From assembly GCA_009782955.1 (NCBI GenBank), contig WRIB01000023.1:1-40138 (forward strand): 40,138 nt of DNA, given 5' to 3'. The position numbers were made by a program, and so were the translations under genes. This document shows positions 23,402 through 32,649 of this stretch, piece by piece. Numbering within the stretch: position 1 is the stretch's first letter; each line of letters opens with the position of its first letter. The DNA comes from Treponema sp. GTDB taxonomy: Bacteria > Spirochaetota > Spirochaetia > Treponematales > Breznakiellaceae. The notes beneath the pieces were generated by a model. It was not told the DNA's origin and did no database searches. It saw only the letters and a list, made by a program, of their open reading frames with translations.

Positions 23402-24067
23402 ATGCCCAGAGGCATTCTTATTGCCGGCAATGAATCTTCTCTTCTTACAGCCCTTTGTGTTGAAGCTGCCAAAAGAGTAGAGAATTACGCTGTTGCTTTT
23501 ATCCCCCAGGAACAGGGACAGGAGGCGCCCAGAGCTGTTCCCGGAGACAGAAGGATTATGCTGGATTGGAATCCTTCCAGCCCTATTTCCGCCAAAACAA
23601 TAATACTGGCCTGTCAAAATAAAATGGAACATATTGATGATGCTATCCTGGTTTGTGTTCCTCCGGCATACCGGAAAAAAGCCGAAGAATTATCGGTAGT
23701 GGAAATAGATCGGCTTATTGATTGCAATATAAAAGGATGGTTTTTTCTGATACGGGAGCTTGTAACGGAATTTGAAAAATTCAGCCATGGGAATTTATCC
23801 ATGGTGCTGGCATCGGAACTGGGGACTGGTTCAAAAGAAGACAAGACTGACCTTGTCGGCCCAATTGCCGTTTCTGCGTTTCGTTCTTTTGCCCAGGGAA
23901 TGCTGCTTTCCTCCTTTAATGCCTCGTACAATACCATGGGTTTTTCCATGTCGGAACCAGGTGAGGAAAATGCTTTTGCCTCCTATATATTTAAAACAAT
24001 GGAAGATGAAAAAAAGAATTCCGGTAAATGGCATAAGTACGGTAAATTTGGTTTTTTGGGCCGTTGA
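23402..24067 (+). CDS. SDR-like Rossmann-fold protein lacking the usual active site
   Basis: 221 residues from ATG 23402. RGILIAGNESSLLTALC resembles a dinucleotide-binding start, DDAILVCVPPA the central strand, DCNIKGWFFLIREL the SDR Asn-helix, and GNLSMVLASE the catalytic-Ser strand. The YxxxK position reads AVSAFRSFAQGMLL, with no Tyr. The glycine-rich loop is also reduced (GNESS). Dehydrogenase chemistry is therefore doubtful; it may be a binding or regulatory relative. It stands alone, convergent with purL. Confidence 0.65.
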   Translation: MPRGILIAGNESSLLTALCVEAAKRVENYAVAFIPQEQGQEAPRAVPGDRRIMLDWNPSSPISAKTIILACQNKMEHIDDAILVCVPPAYRKKAEELSVVEIDRLIDCNIKGWFFLIRELVTEFEKFSHGNLSMVLASELGTGSKEDKTDLVGPIAVSAFRSFAQGMLLSSFNASYNTMGFSMSEPGEENAFASYIFKTMEDEKKNSGKWHKYGKFGFLGR

Positions 24068-24070
24068 GCT

Positions 24071-24097
24071 TGTTTCAAAATCTGACATTTTGAAACA
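24071..24097. terminator. Bidirectional hairpin between SDR-like gene and purL
   Basis: TGTTTCAAAAT (24071-24081), loop CTGAC, ATTTTGAAACA (24087-24097): a perfect 11-bp stem three bases after the SDR-like stop. It could end both convergent messages. A T-tract is absent, so strength is uncertain. Confidence 0.5.
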
Positions 24098-24155
24098 GCC
24101 TCCGTTAACGGGACAATTGGACATATCTGCAGATCTATCATTTTATTTTCTTCCT

Positions 24156-27100
24156 TTAAGTAAAATATTTTACGCCTGCTTCAAAAATTTTCATAAACTT
24201 ATTTCCCGGAATATTGATATGGACAAATTGCCCGCAGCGTTCGGAATGAGCCATCTTGCCGAGTATCCTTCCGTCTGGGCTTGTTAAGGCTTCGATAGCA
24301 TAGTCCGATCCGTTGGGATTATCCGGTTCTACTAAGGCAGGATTCCCATTGCTATCTGAATAACAAAAAGGAACCTGGCCTGATTTAAAGAAAGCTTCTG
24401 CGTGGTTATGGCTTATTACAATACGGCCTTCGCCATGACTTACCGGCAATATATGAACAGAGCCGGGTTCTTCCAATGCAAGCCAGGGAGAAGAAGAAGG
24501 CATTGTTACGGTTCGAACCATCCGCGAAACATGGCGGCCTATGCGGTTAAATGTTAGAGTAGGAGAGTCTTCCGCCGCTTCACGGTAAGCGCCCCATGGG
24601 ACAAGCCCGAGTTTGATCAAAGCCTGGAATCCGTTGCAGATTCCCAGCATAAGGCCGTCTTGCTTTTTCAGCAATTTTTGTACTGCATCGGCGATTGCAG
24701 GCGACCTAAGTACATTGGCAATAAATTTTCCCGAACCGTCAGGCTCATCACCTGCACTGAATCCTCCGGAAAGAGCGACAATCTGCGCATTGTTAATGGC
24801 CAAAGCCAAATCCTTAATCGAAGCGGCTATGTCATCGGCATTGCGGTTTCTGAAAATTACCAGCTGTGTACGCGCTCCGGCAGCTTTAAATGACCTTTCC
24901 ATATCCCATTCACAGTTCGTTCCGGGAAAAACCGGAAGTATAACCAAAGGATGAGAAGTACGGGATGATGACTGTAATCTACAGATCTTTTTTCTTGTTT
25001 TTTTACCATAGGGAGAAACAACTTTTGCAGTTGTTTCTCTGCGGATTGTCTGCGGATAAACATTGCAAAGCGGCGCTTCAAAAGCGTCCCGTAATTCCGC
25101 TAATGGAACAGCTGCGGAAGAAGCGTTTTGCTTATGCGGAGAGCTGTTAATCCGGAAAACCGGTTCCACTATGGTTCGTGCGACGCCTTTCCATACAGGG
25201 TTCTGCAATGCTTCGCCCAGGAGTGCTTCCCCTCCGGCCTTATTTATTGCTTCTCCGTCAAGCTCAACCAGTATTGTACCCGGATATGTTTTTTCATTAA
25301 GCAGAGATAAAGCGAGCGAGTCGGCTTCGACTCCGGTCATATTGCCAAAAGCCATTAGTGCAAGAGCAGCTCCAACGCCTCCCGCTCCTGCCGGATAGGC
25401 AGCTTTTACCAGACCATTTTCGGAAAGCTTTACAAGTCCCTGCATATTTGCCTTGAATGTTTCCCATTGGTCATTTTCCCCGTCATCGTACAACAGGATT
25501 ATGGGGTTTCCTGTTTTTCCGCTGAGTGTTCCCGATCGTACCGAAGCGGCATCTGTGGTTCCCGCTGCAAACACAACCAGCGTAGGAGGTACTGTCAAAT
25601 CAATACCGTTAGCGGGGTCTCTGTACGAACCGGACATGGAATCCTTGCCGCCTATGGCGGGAACTTCCAATGCAAGCTGGGCTTCCAATGCGCCAAGCAA
25701 TGCTGCGGTAACTTTACCCCAGGATTCACTCTTGTCCATTCGTTCAAAGTACTCCTGCATGGATAATCGGGCTTTTCTGTAGTCTCCGCCAAGACAGGCA
25801 AATTTTGCCAGCGCTTCTTTAACCGCAGCTTTTGCGCCGTTAAAAGGATCGGTTTCCATCAATGCAGGATCAAAACCAAAACTCATCAGGCTGGCAGTTA
25901 TACTGTCATTGATGTTTGCTGCGAGGCTTTTTTGAGGCAATGAAGTACCTGTTTCTGCATTTTTTGAATCACCCGGAAAGACAGATGCGGCTGCGGGAAG
26001 CAGCGCTGCCATACCGCATTCGGGAGTTGCCTGGTATTTTCCGCCCCAGGGAAAAAGAACCGAAGCTGCGCCTATGGATCCGTCAAAGCGTTCCTGCAAA
26101 CCTCTTCTTGAACAGCTGCGCAATGATCCAAGTTCAGTTTTAATTTTAGCAAGTTGCTCCTGAGGGTCTTCGCTATGTGCAGTTCCAGTCAGGTTGATCT
26201 GACTAGTCTGACCGGAAATTGTATTGATTATTACATCAGCACGGCGAGGGGCGCCGTGCGAATCAAGAAAACCCCTTTTCAGGTTGGCAATGGTTTTGTC
26301 CTGCCATCTCATCGTAAGTTTTGCCTGCTCGTCATTACCTTCGGTTTCACCGGCAGTTACTGTTGCTATCACAACCGCATCAAGGTTTTCTGCCGCTGCT
26401 TTTGCTATGAACTTCCCGGCATTCTCCGGTGAAACGACCACGGCCATTCTTTCCTGTGATTCAGAGATGGCCAGTTCTGTTCCGTCCAATCCGGAATATT
26501 TTTTCGGTACTGCATCCAGATTGATGTCGAGGCCGGAGGCAAGTTCTCCAACAGCAACGGATACACCGCCTGCACCAAAGTCGTTGCAGCGTTTAATAAG
26601 CTTTGTAACTTCCCCGTCACGAAAAAGGCGCTGGAGTTTCCGTTCTTCGACAGCATTTCCCTTTTGTACTTCTGCACCGGCAGTTTCTACCGATTCGCCC
26701 GAATGAATTTTGCTGGAGCCCGTCGCACCGCCGATTCCGTCACGTCCGGTTTTTCCGCCAACAAGCAGTATCATGTCGCCTTTTGCCGGAGGCACTCTGC
26801 GCACTTGAGCTTCGGGAACCGCTCCGATTACGGCCCCCAGTTCCATCCGTTTTGCCGCAAAACCGCTGTGGTAGAATTCCGCAACCTGACCAACAGCAAT
26901 GCCAATCTGGTTTCCGTAGGATGAATACCCTGCTGCAGCTTCGCGGGCAATTTTAATCTGGGGAAGTTTTCCCGGCAATGTTTCTGTCAGATGACAACGC
27001 GGGTCAGCAGCTCCTGTGATCCTCATGGCCTGATATACATAAGCCCGGCCGGAAAGAGGATCACGAATTGCTCCGCCCAAACAGGTTGCAGCTCCTCCGA

Positions 27101-28127
27101 AAGGTTCAATTTCTGTTGGATGATTATGGGTTTCGTTTTTAAAAAGGAGCAGATAGGGTTCTTCGGTTATATGCTGATCACAAATAAATTTTGCTTTTAC
27201 TTTAATGGTACACGCATTGATTTCGGGTGATTCATCCAAATCAGAAACAAGACCGCGTTTTTTCAGCAGCCTGCCTCCGATTGTTGCCATGTCCATTAAC
27301 GTACGACTCCGCCCGGCGGCATCTCCGTACAATTCAGCTCTGGCTTCTTCATACAGGGCAAGGGCCTTTTGCAGCGGTTCTGTGTCTTTTCCGTTCAAAG
27401 TGATTGATTCCAGAATTGTTGTAAAGGTAGTATGCCGGCAATGATCGGACCAATATGTGTCGAGGATTCGGAGTTCAGCTAAAGTAGGATCACGGCCTTC
27501 TTTGTCAAAATAATTCCGGCAGTATTCCAGATCAGCTATCGACATTGCTAAACCATAATTTTTTGCAAGAGCGTCAAGCTCCGCTTTGTCCCAGCGAACA
27601 AAACCGGCAAGAACAGGAATATCCGCCGGCATTTGGGAGGCAGTAAGTTGTTGATATGTATCAACCACCAGCCTGGAATCAACAGGATTTACCAGGTATG
27701 ATTGAATCGCTTTTAAAGCTTCATTGTTTATGGCTTCACCTGAAGAAAGTACAAAAAACTTTGCACAATGGACAACCGGTTTTATCCCCACCGCCAGTTC
27801 TGTACATTGTTCGGCTGAATCGGCTTTTTGATCGTATTGACCGGGTAAATATTCAATGCCGAAAACCGCACTGTTATCTCCCTGGGGAACATTATCGCAA
27901 ACATAAACATGATCGCATTGAGGTTCGGAAAAGACGGTTTTTACCGCTTTTTCAAATTGCTCGGCAGAAAGCCCTGTTACATCATAACGGAAGAGAATGC
28001 GGAGCTGTTGGATTTTTGCTATCGAATCGAATTGGTTTCCAAAAAAATCAATTAAGTCGCTTTTAAGCCGCTGTGCTTCAAGGTCATAACCATTTTTCTT
28101 TTCTACATAAACCCGGTATGTGTTCAT
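24156..28127 (-). CDS. purL: Phosphoribosylformylglycinamidine synthase, single-chain PurL
   Basis: 1323 residues, the long one-chain type in which the PurS-like, PurL and PurQ parts are fused. Converts FGAR to FGAM with ATP and glutamine. The N-terminal PurS-like part is followed by DTYWSDHCRHTTF, LLFKNETHNHPTEIEPFGG and GGKTGRDGIGGATGSS. The C-terminal glutaminase has the nucleophile in LGICNGFQAL (near Cys1164) and the His/Glu pair in KMAHSER (near 1294 and 1296), matching E. coli PurL. It stands apart from purEF and purMNH, with its own promoter that shares a -35 box with the tRNA-Arg promoter. Confidence 0.95.
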   Translation of the reverse strand: MNTYRVYVEKKNGYDLEAQRLKSDLIDFFGNQFDSIAKIQQLRILFRYDVTGLSAEQFEKAVKTVFSEPQCDHVYVCDNVPQGDNSAVFGIEYLPGQYDQKADSAEQCTELAVGIKPVVHCAKFFVLSSGEAINNEALKAIQSYLVNPVDSRLVVDTYQQLTASQMPADIPVLAGFVRWDKAELDALAKNYGLAMSIADLEYCRNYFDKEGRDPTLAELRILDTYWSDHCRHTTFTTILESITLNGKDTEPLQKALALYEEARAELYGDAAGRSRTLMDMATIGGRLLKKRGLVSDLDESPEINACTIKVKAKFICDQHITEEPYLLLFKNETHNHPTEIEPFGGAATCLGGAIRDPLSGRAYVYQAMRITGAADPRCHLTETLPGKLPQIKIAREAAAGYSSYGNQIGIAVGQVAEFYHSGFAAKRMELGAVIGAVPEAQVRRVPPAKGDMILLVGGKTGRDGIGGATGSSKIHSGESVETAGAEVQKGNAVEERKLQRLFRDGEVTKLIKRCNDFGAGGVSVAVGELASGLDINLDAVPKKYSGLDGTELAISESQERMAVVVSPENAGKFIAKAAAENLDAVVIATVTAGETEGNDEQAKLTMRWQDKTIANLKRGFLDSHGAPRRADVIINTISGQTSQINLTGTAHSEDPQEQLAKIKTELGSLRSCSRRGLQERFDGSIGAASVLFPWGGKYQATPECGMAALLPAAASVFPGDSKNAETGTSLPQKSLAANINDSITASLMSFGFDPALMETDPFNGAKAAVKEALAKFACLGGDYRKARLSMQEYFERMDKSESWGKVTAALLGALEAQLALEVPAIGGKDSMSGSYRDPANGIDLTVPPTLVVFAAGTTDAASVRSGTLSGKTGNPIILLYDDGENDQWETFKANMQGLVKLSENGLVKAAYPAGAGGVGAALALMAFGNMTGVEADSLALSLLNEKTYPGTILVELDGEAINKAGGEALLGEALQNPVWKGVARTIVEPVFRINSSPHKQNASSAAVPLAELRDAFEAPLCNVYPQTIRRETTAKVVSPYGKKTRKKICRLQSSSRTSHPLVILPVFPGTNCEWDMERSFKAAGARTQLVIFRNRNADDIAASIKDLALAINNAQIVALSGGFSAGDEPDGSGKFIANVLRSPAIADAVQKLLKKQDGLMLGICNGFQALIKLGLVPWGAYREAAEDSPTLTFNRIGRHVSRMVRTVTMPSSSPWLALEEPGSVHILPVSHGEGRIVISHNHAEAFFKSGQVPFCYSDSNGNPALVEPDNPNGSDYAIEALTSPDGRILGKMAHSERCGQFVHINIPGNKFMKIFEAGVKYFT

Positions 28128-28132
28128 GATTA

Positions 28133-28162
28133 AGTATCACTTGAAATCAATCGCATTGACAA
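28133..28162 (-). promoter_or_regulatory. purL promoter, leaderless type
   Basis: On the minus strand: TTGTCA (28162-28157), 18 bases, GATACT (28138-28133), then five bases to the purL ATG. There is no Shine-Dalgarno sequence. The -35 overlaps that of the tRNA promoter on the other strand. Confidence 0.6.
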
Positions 28163-28184
28163 TAGTGATAAGTAATTGTAATCT
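28156..28184 (+). promoter_or_regulatory. tRNA-Arg promoter
   Basis: TTGACA (28156-28161), 17 bases, TAATCT (28179-28184), 12 bases before the first tRNA base. This is a strong consensus-like promoter whose -35 box is also the purL -35 on the opposite strand. Confidence 0.7.
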
Positions 28185-28196
28185 AAAAAAAATACC

Positions 28197-28269
28197 GGTC
28201 CTGTAGCTCAGTGGATAGAGCGGCTGCCTCCTAAGCAGCAGGTCGGCCGTCCGATTCGGCCCAGGATCA
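28197..28269 (+). tRNA. tRNA-Arg (CCU anticodon)
   Basis: 73 bases fold as a full cloverleaf. The acceptor GGTCCTG pairs with CAGGATC, with one G-U pair. The D-stem is GCTC/GAGC, the anticodon stem GCTGC/GCAGC around CTCCTAA (CCT reads AGG), and the T-stem GGCCG/CGGCC. The discriminator is A and CCA is not encoded. The T-loop is TCCGATT, so the nearly universal U55 is C. Confidence 0.93.
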
Positions 28270-28291
28270 AAGAGGAAGGTTGAAGATTATA

Positions 28292-28741
28292 TCAAAGCAT
28301 TTGATCCCGCTCAATATCCATGATCATCTTAACCCGCCGGGCATGGCGTTCCCCTCCGTCAAATGGAGTTTCTAGCCATATCTGGACAATCATTTTTGCG
28401 AGATCAGGGCCTACAACCCGTCCGCCCAGAGCAAGCATGTTAGTGTCGTTGTGGGCACGGGAAAGCTTTGCGCTGTAACAATCGGTACAAACTACGCAGC
28501 GTATGCCTTTAATCTTGTTGGCTGACAGGGATATGCCAATACCTGTTCCGCACATAACGATTCCCCGTTCACATTCACCGGAGGCAACGAGCTGAGCTGC
28601 CTTATAACCCCACAACGGATAATCGGTACTTTCCGTGCTGTTTGTTCCGATATCCCGGAAAGGGATGTCCATTTCATTCAAGACTTCAATTAAGGGCTGT
28701 TTGAGGATCAGCCCTCCGTGATCATTGGCCAGTACAATCAT
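28292..28741 (-). CDS. rpiB: Ribose-5-phosphate isomerase B (RpiB/LacAB family)
   Basis: 149 residues. Interconverts ribose-5-P and ribulose-5-P. LANDHGGLILK, GTNSTESTDYP, MCGTGIGISLSANK (catalytic Cys) and GGERHARRVKMI are typical. GGAG lies six bases before the ATG. It supplies ribose-5-P for PRPP, which suits its position beside purL, though it is transcribed from its own side. It converges on the tRNA gene with a 22-base gap. Confidence 0.92.
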   Translation of the reverse strand: MIVLANDHGGLILKQPLIEVLNEMDIPFRDIGTNSTESTDYPLWGYKAAQLVASGECERGIVMCGTGIGISLSANKIKGIRCVVCTDCYSAKLSRAHNDTNMLALGGRVVGPDLAKMIVQIWLETPFDGGERHARRVKMIMDIERDQML

Positions 28742-28767
28742 CTTTTTCTCCAGTACATTATGGATTT

Positions 28768-30540
28768 TTATTCAACCTTAAAGCGTGAAACTTCCTTCAT
28801 TAATAGTTCAATATTCTCGCGATTTTTACGGCTAATATCATTAACATGATTTACCGCCACATTAATCTCATCAGCACCGGAAGCCATTTCGTTCATTCCG
28901 ATGGTGATCTCCTGAGTTGCCTTTTCCAGGTTGTTGCTTTCTGTTATTACTTCCTTGCTGCCCACAAGCATTTCTTCAGAACCGCTCTTTACCTGCTGCG
29001 TTATGTCGTTTACCTCCAAAACCCCTTCTACAATTTGCCGGCTCCCAATGCCCTGTTCTTCCATTGCATTGCGGATATGTTCTTCCTGATCCGATACGAT
29101 CTTTACATTTGAATCAATTGCTTCAAATCTGGTCAGCACGTTTTCCGTAGCCTGCGTTATCTTGTCTATCGATTCTTTTATCTTTTTTAAAACCGTACTA
29201 ATGGTTTTCGATTGTTCGCTGGAACTTTCCGCCAGCTTGCGTATCTCGTCAGCTACTACCGCAAAACCCTTTCCGGCTTCCCCTGCATGTGCCGCCTCTA
29301 TCGCTGCATTCATTGAAAGCAAATTTGTCTGGCTGGCTATGTTTTCCATTACCGAGTTGATTTCCAAAAGGCCCTCAGACTCTCGGGCGATTTCCTGTAT
29401 GTCCGTTGCAACATCCTGTAATCCTGTACGGCCTACTTCAGAGGCTTCCCGTAAGTTTTGCACATTGGCTGCATTGTTGGCAAGTGTTCCGGTAACCGAT
29501 TGAATATTGGCCGCCATTTCCTCAATAGCCGATGAAGCTTTGGAAATAGTAGAACTTTGCTTTTCTACAAGTCCGTCAAGTTTATTAATATTCATCACAA
29601 CTTGTTCCATGGTTGCATGGGTTTCGCTGACGCTGGCACTCTGGTTTAAAACCCGGCTTTTGATACTCTGAACATTGGCTGTGATTTCGTTGATCGCCGT
29701 TGCGGTTTCGGTCATGTTACTGGAAAGTTCGTTGCCGGTATCGAACAGTGTAACCGCCTGTTTTTTAATAACGATGATAAGATTTTTGATTTTCTCCAGA
29801 GTCTGGTTAAAGTAATGGGAAAGATCGCCTATTTCATCTGTGGACTTGTTATCTATTTTCCGGGTTAGATCACCCTCGCCTTCGGAAATATTCTTTAGGG
29901 TATCCGCTACCCTTACGATAGGCTTTACAATATTCAACGTTATAACAAGCGCTAAAAGAATGCTTGCAATTAATGCAACAACGATAACTATTTTGATAAT
30001 GAGTTCAAACTTCAGGCCAAGATCGTAGATTTCATGTGTTTTATTATTAAGCAAAACGCCATACCTGTCATTTATTTGTTCCAAATTGGAGATAACTTCC
30101 TGCGTTTTCGGCAAGACATCCTCTCTGAATTGCCTTATTGCTTCATCCGCTGCATCGTTGTTAAGATGATTAACAATTTCCCCGGCTCTGCTGTGAATTA
30201 AATTATGAGGTTCTACAACCTGACGCAGAAGCGAAATAACCTCCGGATCGACAACTGTTTTTGCTTCGTCGCCGTTAAGCCATCTGCCCAAAGAACATGC
30301 GGCAGAATCGAGAGAACCTGTAAACACTGCTTCGGCGTACACTGTCTCTGTCAGCATGTGTCTCCATGTATAATGCGAATTTAATATTGACGAAATGTTT
30401 GATCTGGTTTCTGATATAGCAAGTAAATCTAAAGATAAATCCGTGAGTTTTTTATCACTGTAAAGCCCCACTGCACCTAGAAAAATTCCTATTGCAGCAA
30501 CAATAATAAAACCGCCGAAAAGTTTTGTACGAACTTTCAT
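28768..30540 (-). CDS. Methyl-accepting chemotaxis protein with extracytoplasmic CZB domain
   Basis: 590 residues from ATG 30540 (GGAG nine bases upstream; an earlier in-frame ATG at 30576 lacks one). TM1 is about 9-27 and TM2 about 180-202, with a HAMP domain from 205. The signalling tip includes [20 protein letters not shown]. The region between the helices carries a chemoreceptor zinc-binding (CZB) pattern: His56 in [10 protein letters not shown], Cys82 in [11 protein letters not shown], and His112/His116 in [14 protein letters not shown] domains bind zinc tightly and are usually cytoplasmic and C-terminal. Here the domain should face the periplasm, so the receptor may sense zinc or oxidants outside. 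Confidence 0.9.
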   Translation of the reverse strand: MKVRTKLFGGFIIVAAIGIFLGAVGLYSDKKLTDLSLDLLAISETRSNISSILNSHYTWRHMLTETVYAEAVFTGSLDSAACSLGRWLNGDEAKTVVDPEVISLLRQVVEPHNLIHSRAGEIVNHLNNDAADEAIRQFREDVLPKTQEVISNLEQINDRYGVLLNNKTHEIYDLGLKFELIIKIVIVVALIASILLALVITLNIVKPIVRVADTLKNISEGEGDLTRKIDNKSTDEIGDLSHYFNQTLEKIKNLIIVIKKQAVTLFDTGNELSSNMTETATAINEITANVQSIKSRVLNQSASVSETHATMEQVVMNINKLDGLVEKQSSTISKASSAIEEMAANIQSVTGTLANNAANVQNLREASEVGRTGLQDVATDIQEIARESEGLLEINSVMENIASQTNLLSMNAAIEAAHAGEAGKGFAVVADEIRKLAESSSEQSKTISTVLKKIKESIDKITQATENVLTRFEAIDSNVKIVSDQEEHIRNAMEEQGIGSRQIVEGVLEVNDITQQVKSGSEEMLVGSKEVITESNNLEKATQEITIGMNEMASGADEINVAVNHVNDISRKNRENIELLMKEVSRFKVE

Positions 30541-30724
30541 AATAAATTTTCTCCATAGGGCAAGAAACTTTTCCAAAAACCAAAGTCTTGGAAACCATAA
30601 TTAAATTTTTGTTTCCCCGATCCTTCCGGTGAAGAAGGAAAAAAAATCCCCATGTATATACTTTAACACATGCAATAGAGAATCGCCAGAAAATTTGTTT
30701 TTTACTGTAAAATATTTTTTTGTG

Positions 30725-31615
30725 TTATTTTTTTTCTGCTCTTTGTTTTCTGATGCTCTGTGAAACAACATACAACAGCAAAGCAAGAACATTGGGAAGC
30801 CCTAACAGTGCGGTTGCAGGAATACTTGCAATGCCCTGCATACTTTGCGCTGCCATTTCTGTCACTGCAAAAATCAGACATGCAATAAAAACTCCTCCTG
30901 CATTGCGAAAACCAAGATACACTGCGGCAAGGCTGAGCCATCCGCGGCCTGCAACGCCTCCCGGTGTATAAGAACCAACTCTGAAACAAAGAAACGCTCC
31001 GGCAATCGCAGCAAGAAATGCCGAAACAGCCCAGGCGCCTTCCCAGTACAAGCCGGGCTTAATGCCTCTTTCTCTGGCCGCTTCAGGTGACAGCCCTGAA
31101 GCGCGAAGCCTCATTCCCCAGGGTGTTTTTTTTATATAAAGCGCAGCGATAATTACAACTATCCAGGAAACATAAACCGAAAGAAGATGACCGGAGAAAA
31201 TTGCACCTATAAAAGGAATTTCATTAATATATGGAATATTGTAATGGCGGGGCATATTGAATTCTGGAATGCGTATAACACCTTTGGTATCAAACCACAG
31301 TATAGAAAGAGCGTCGGTAATACCTGCAGCTGCTATGTTAACGGCAAGCCCTGCAATAAAGGGATTGGTTCCGGTTTTTCGTACAAAGCGGGCAAGAGCC
31401 CAGCCGGTTAATGCGGCGGCACAGGCGCTTGTCGCTGTTCCCAAAACAACCGATCCGGTACGGGCAATGATAACCCATGCAAAAAATGCACCGGCAGTCA
31501 TAAAGCCTTCGGTAAAAATTCCCAATACGCCGGCCAACTCGGTAAAAAGAGCGCCGGCAGATGCAATGATCAGCGGAGCGGCGGAAGTAAAAAGCCGGTT
31601 TAAAAAATCAATCAC
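30725..31615 (-). CDS. rfuD: Riboflavin ABC transporter permease (RfuD-like)
   Basis: 296 residues with about nine hydrophobic helices. It belongs to the BPD_transp_2 group, with MRLRASGLSPEAARERGIKP as the cytoplasmic coupling loop. The family's usual NLGxEG start reads GVLGIFTEGFMTAGAF. It forms the inner-membrane channel with the other permease and overlaps it by four bases. It is the last gene of the riboswitch-controlled operon. The riboflavin assignment rests on the FMN riboswitch and the similarity of gene order to spirochaetal rfuABCD. Confidence 0.82.
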   Translation of the reverse strand: MIDFLNRLFTSAAPLIIASAGALFTELAGVLGIFTEGFMTAGAFFAWVIIARTGSVVLGTATSACAAALTGWALARFVRKTGTNPFIAGLAVNIAAAGITDALSILWFDTKGVIRIPEFNMPRHYNIPYINEIPFIGAIFSGHLLSVYVSWIVVIIAALYIKKTPWGMRLRASGLSPEAARERGIKPGLYWEGAWAVSAFLAAIAGAFLCFRVGSYTPGGVAGRGWLSLAAVYLGFRNAGGVFIACLIFAVTEMAAQSMQGIASIPATALLGLPNVLALLLYVVSQSIRKQRAEKK

Positions 31616-32649
31616 TGGTTTCTCCCCCGGAGATAACGGATACCGAATGGAAGGGCAGCCAGAAACAAAATTGCCGCCTCAATAAACGCTGCAGTTTCGA
31701 AACCGAAACCTGCCTGTAGTATAACCGCACCAGCGCCTGTCTTAATGGAGCCAAAAATAAGAACAGCCGGCAAAAGGAGCAGCGGTTCATTTCCTGCAAT
31801 AAGGGCAAGGGCAATGCCGTTCCAGCCAAGGCCTCCGGAAAAACCCTGGTAACACATACCGTACGTTCCTGCAACAGCAAAAAAACCGGCAAGACCGGCA
31901 AGAGAACCGGATACAGTCATGGCCGGAATAAAGCGTTTGTCCGGGTCAATACCGGCAAAAAGCGCCAGGTTCGGAGCGACTCCAACAATACGAAAACGGT
32001 AACCTGTTATAGTCCGGCGGAAAATAAATTGAAAAATAAAAACCAAAACCAAAATAATAATTAAGGAAACAGACAATGAAGAGGGCGGCAGAAGTTTTGG
32101 CAATAGTCTTTCGGAAGATAATTTATCGGTAGCCAAAAGATTCATTCCCGGGCTGCGCAGTACTGCGGAAATAAGGTAATCTCCTGCCGGAATAAGAGCA
32201 GCAGCCAACAGAAAAGAGGTGATAAGTTCGTTGGCATTGATTCTTTTCCTTAATAAGCCGGAAATACCGCCCATAATTCCGCCGGTTGCAGAAGCAGCCA
32301 GCGCCGCCAAAAAGAGCATCAACGGGCCGGGAAGATTAATATTGTTTAACAGTACAACTGCAGCAGCACAGCCGCCCAGGTAAATTTGTCCTTCGCAGCC
32401 CAAATTAAAGCAGCCTCCGCGGAAAGCAACGAGCGCTCCGAGTGATGCGGTAAGCAGTAATACCATACTGTCCAGTGTGTTTCCCAAAAACCAGATGTTA
32501 GACCAGGGGCCGGAGAAAAATATTTTCAGTGTTTTAAGGGGATTGTTTGAACCGGCGATAATAAAAATAATGGGAATAATAAAAGCACATCCAAGAGGAA
32601 TAACAATACCAAGCATAAGATCTTTATTAACAGAGTAAGTCTTTTTCAT
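31612..32649 (-). CDS. rfuC: Riboflavin ABC transporter permease (RfuC-like)
   Basis: 345 residues, BPD_transp_2 family, with about eight to ten helices. FRGGCFNLGCEGQIYLGG is the conserved early motif, NELITSFLLAA the mid-protein motif, and GYRFRIVGVAPNLALFAGID the coupling loop. It overlaps the ATPase gene by four bases (ATGA) and the next permease by four, so all three are coupled. It should pair with the 296-residue permease. Confidence 0.84.
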   Translation of the reverse strand: MKKTYSVNKDLMLGIVIPLGCAFIIPIIFIIAGSNNPLKTLKIFFSGPWSNIWFLGNTLDSMVLLLTASLGALVAFRGGCFNLGCEGQIYLGGCAAAVVLLNNINLPGPLMLFLAALAASATGGIMGGISGLLRKRINANELITSFLLAAALIPAGDYLISAVLRSPGMNLLATDKLSSERLLPKLLPPSSLSVSLIIILVLVFIFQFIFRRTITGYRFRIVGVAPNLALFAGIDPDKRFIPAMTVSGSLAGLAGFFAVAGTYGMCYQGFSGGLGWNGIALALIAGNEPLLLLPAVLIFGSIKTGAGAVILQAGFGFETAAFIEAAILFLAALPFGIRYLRGRNQ

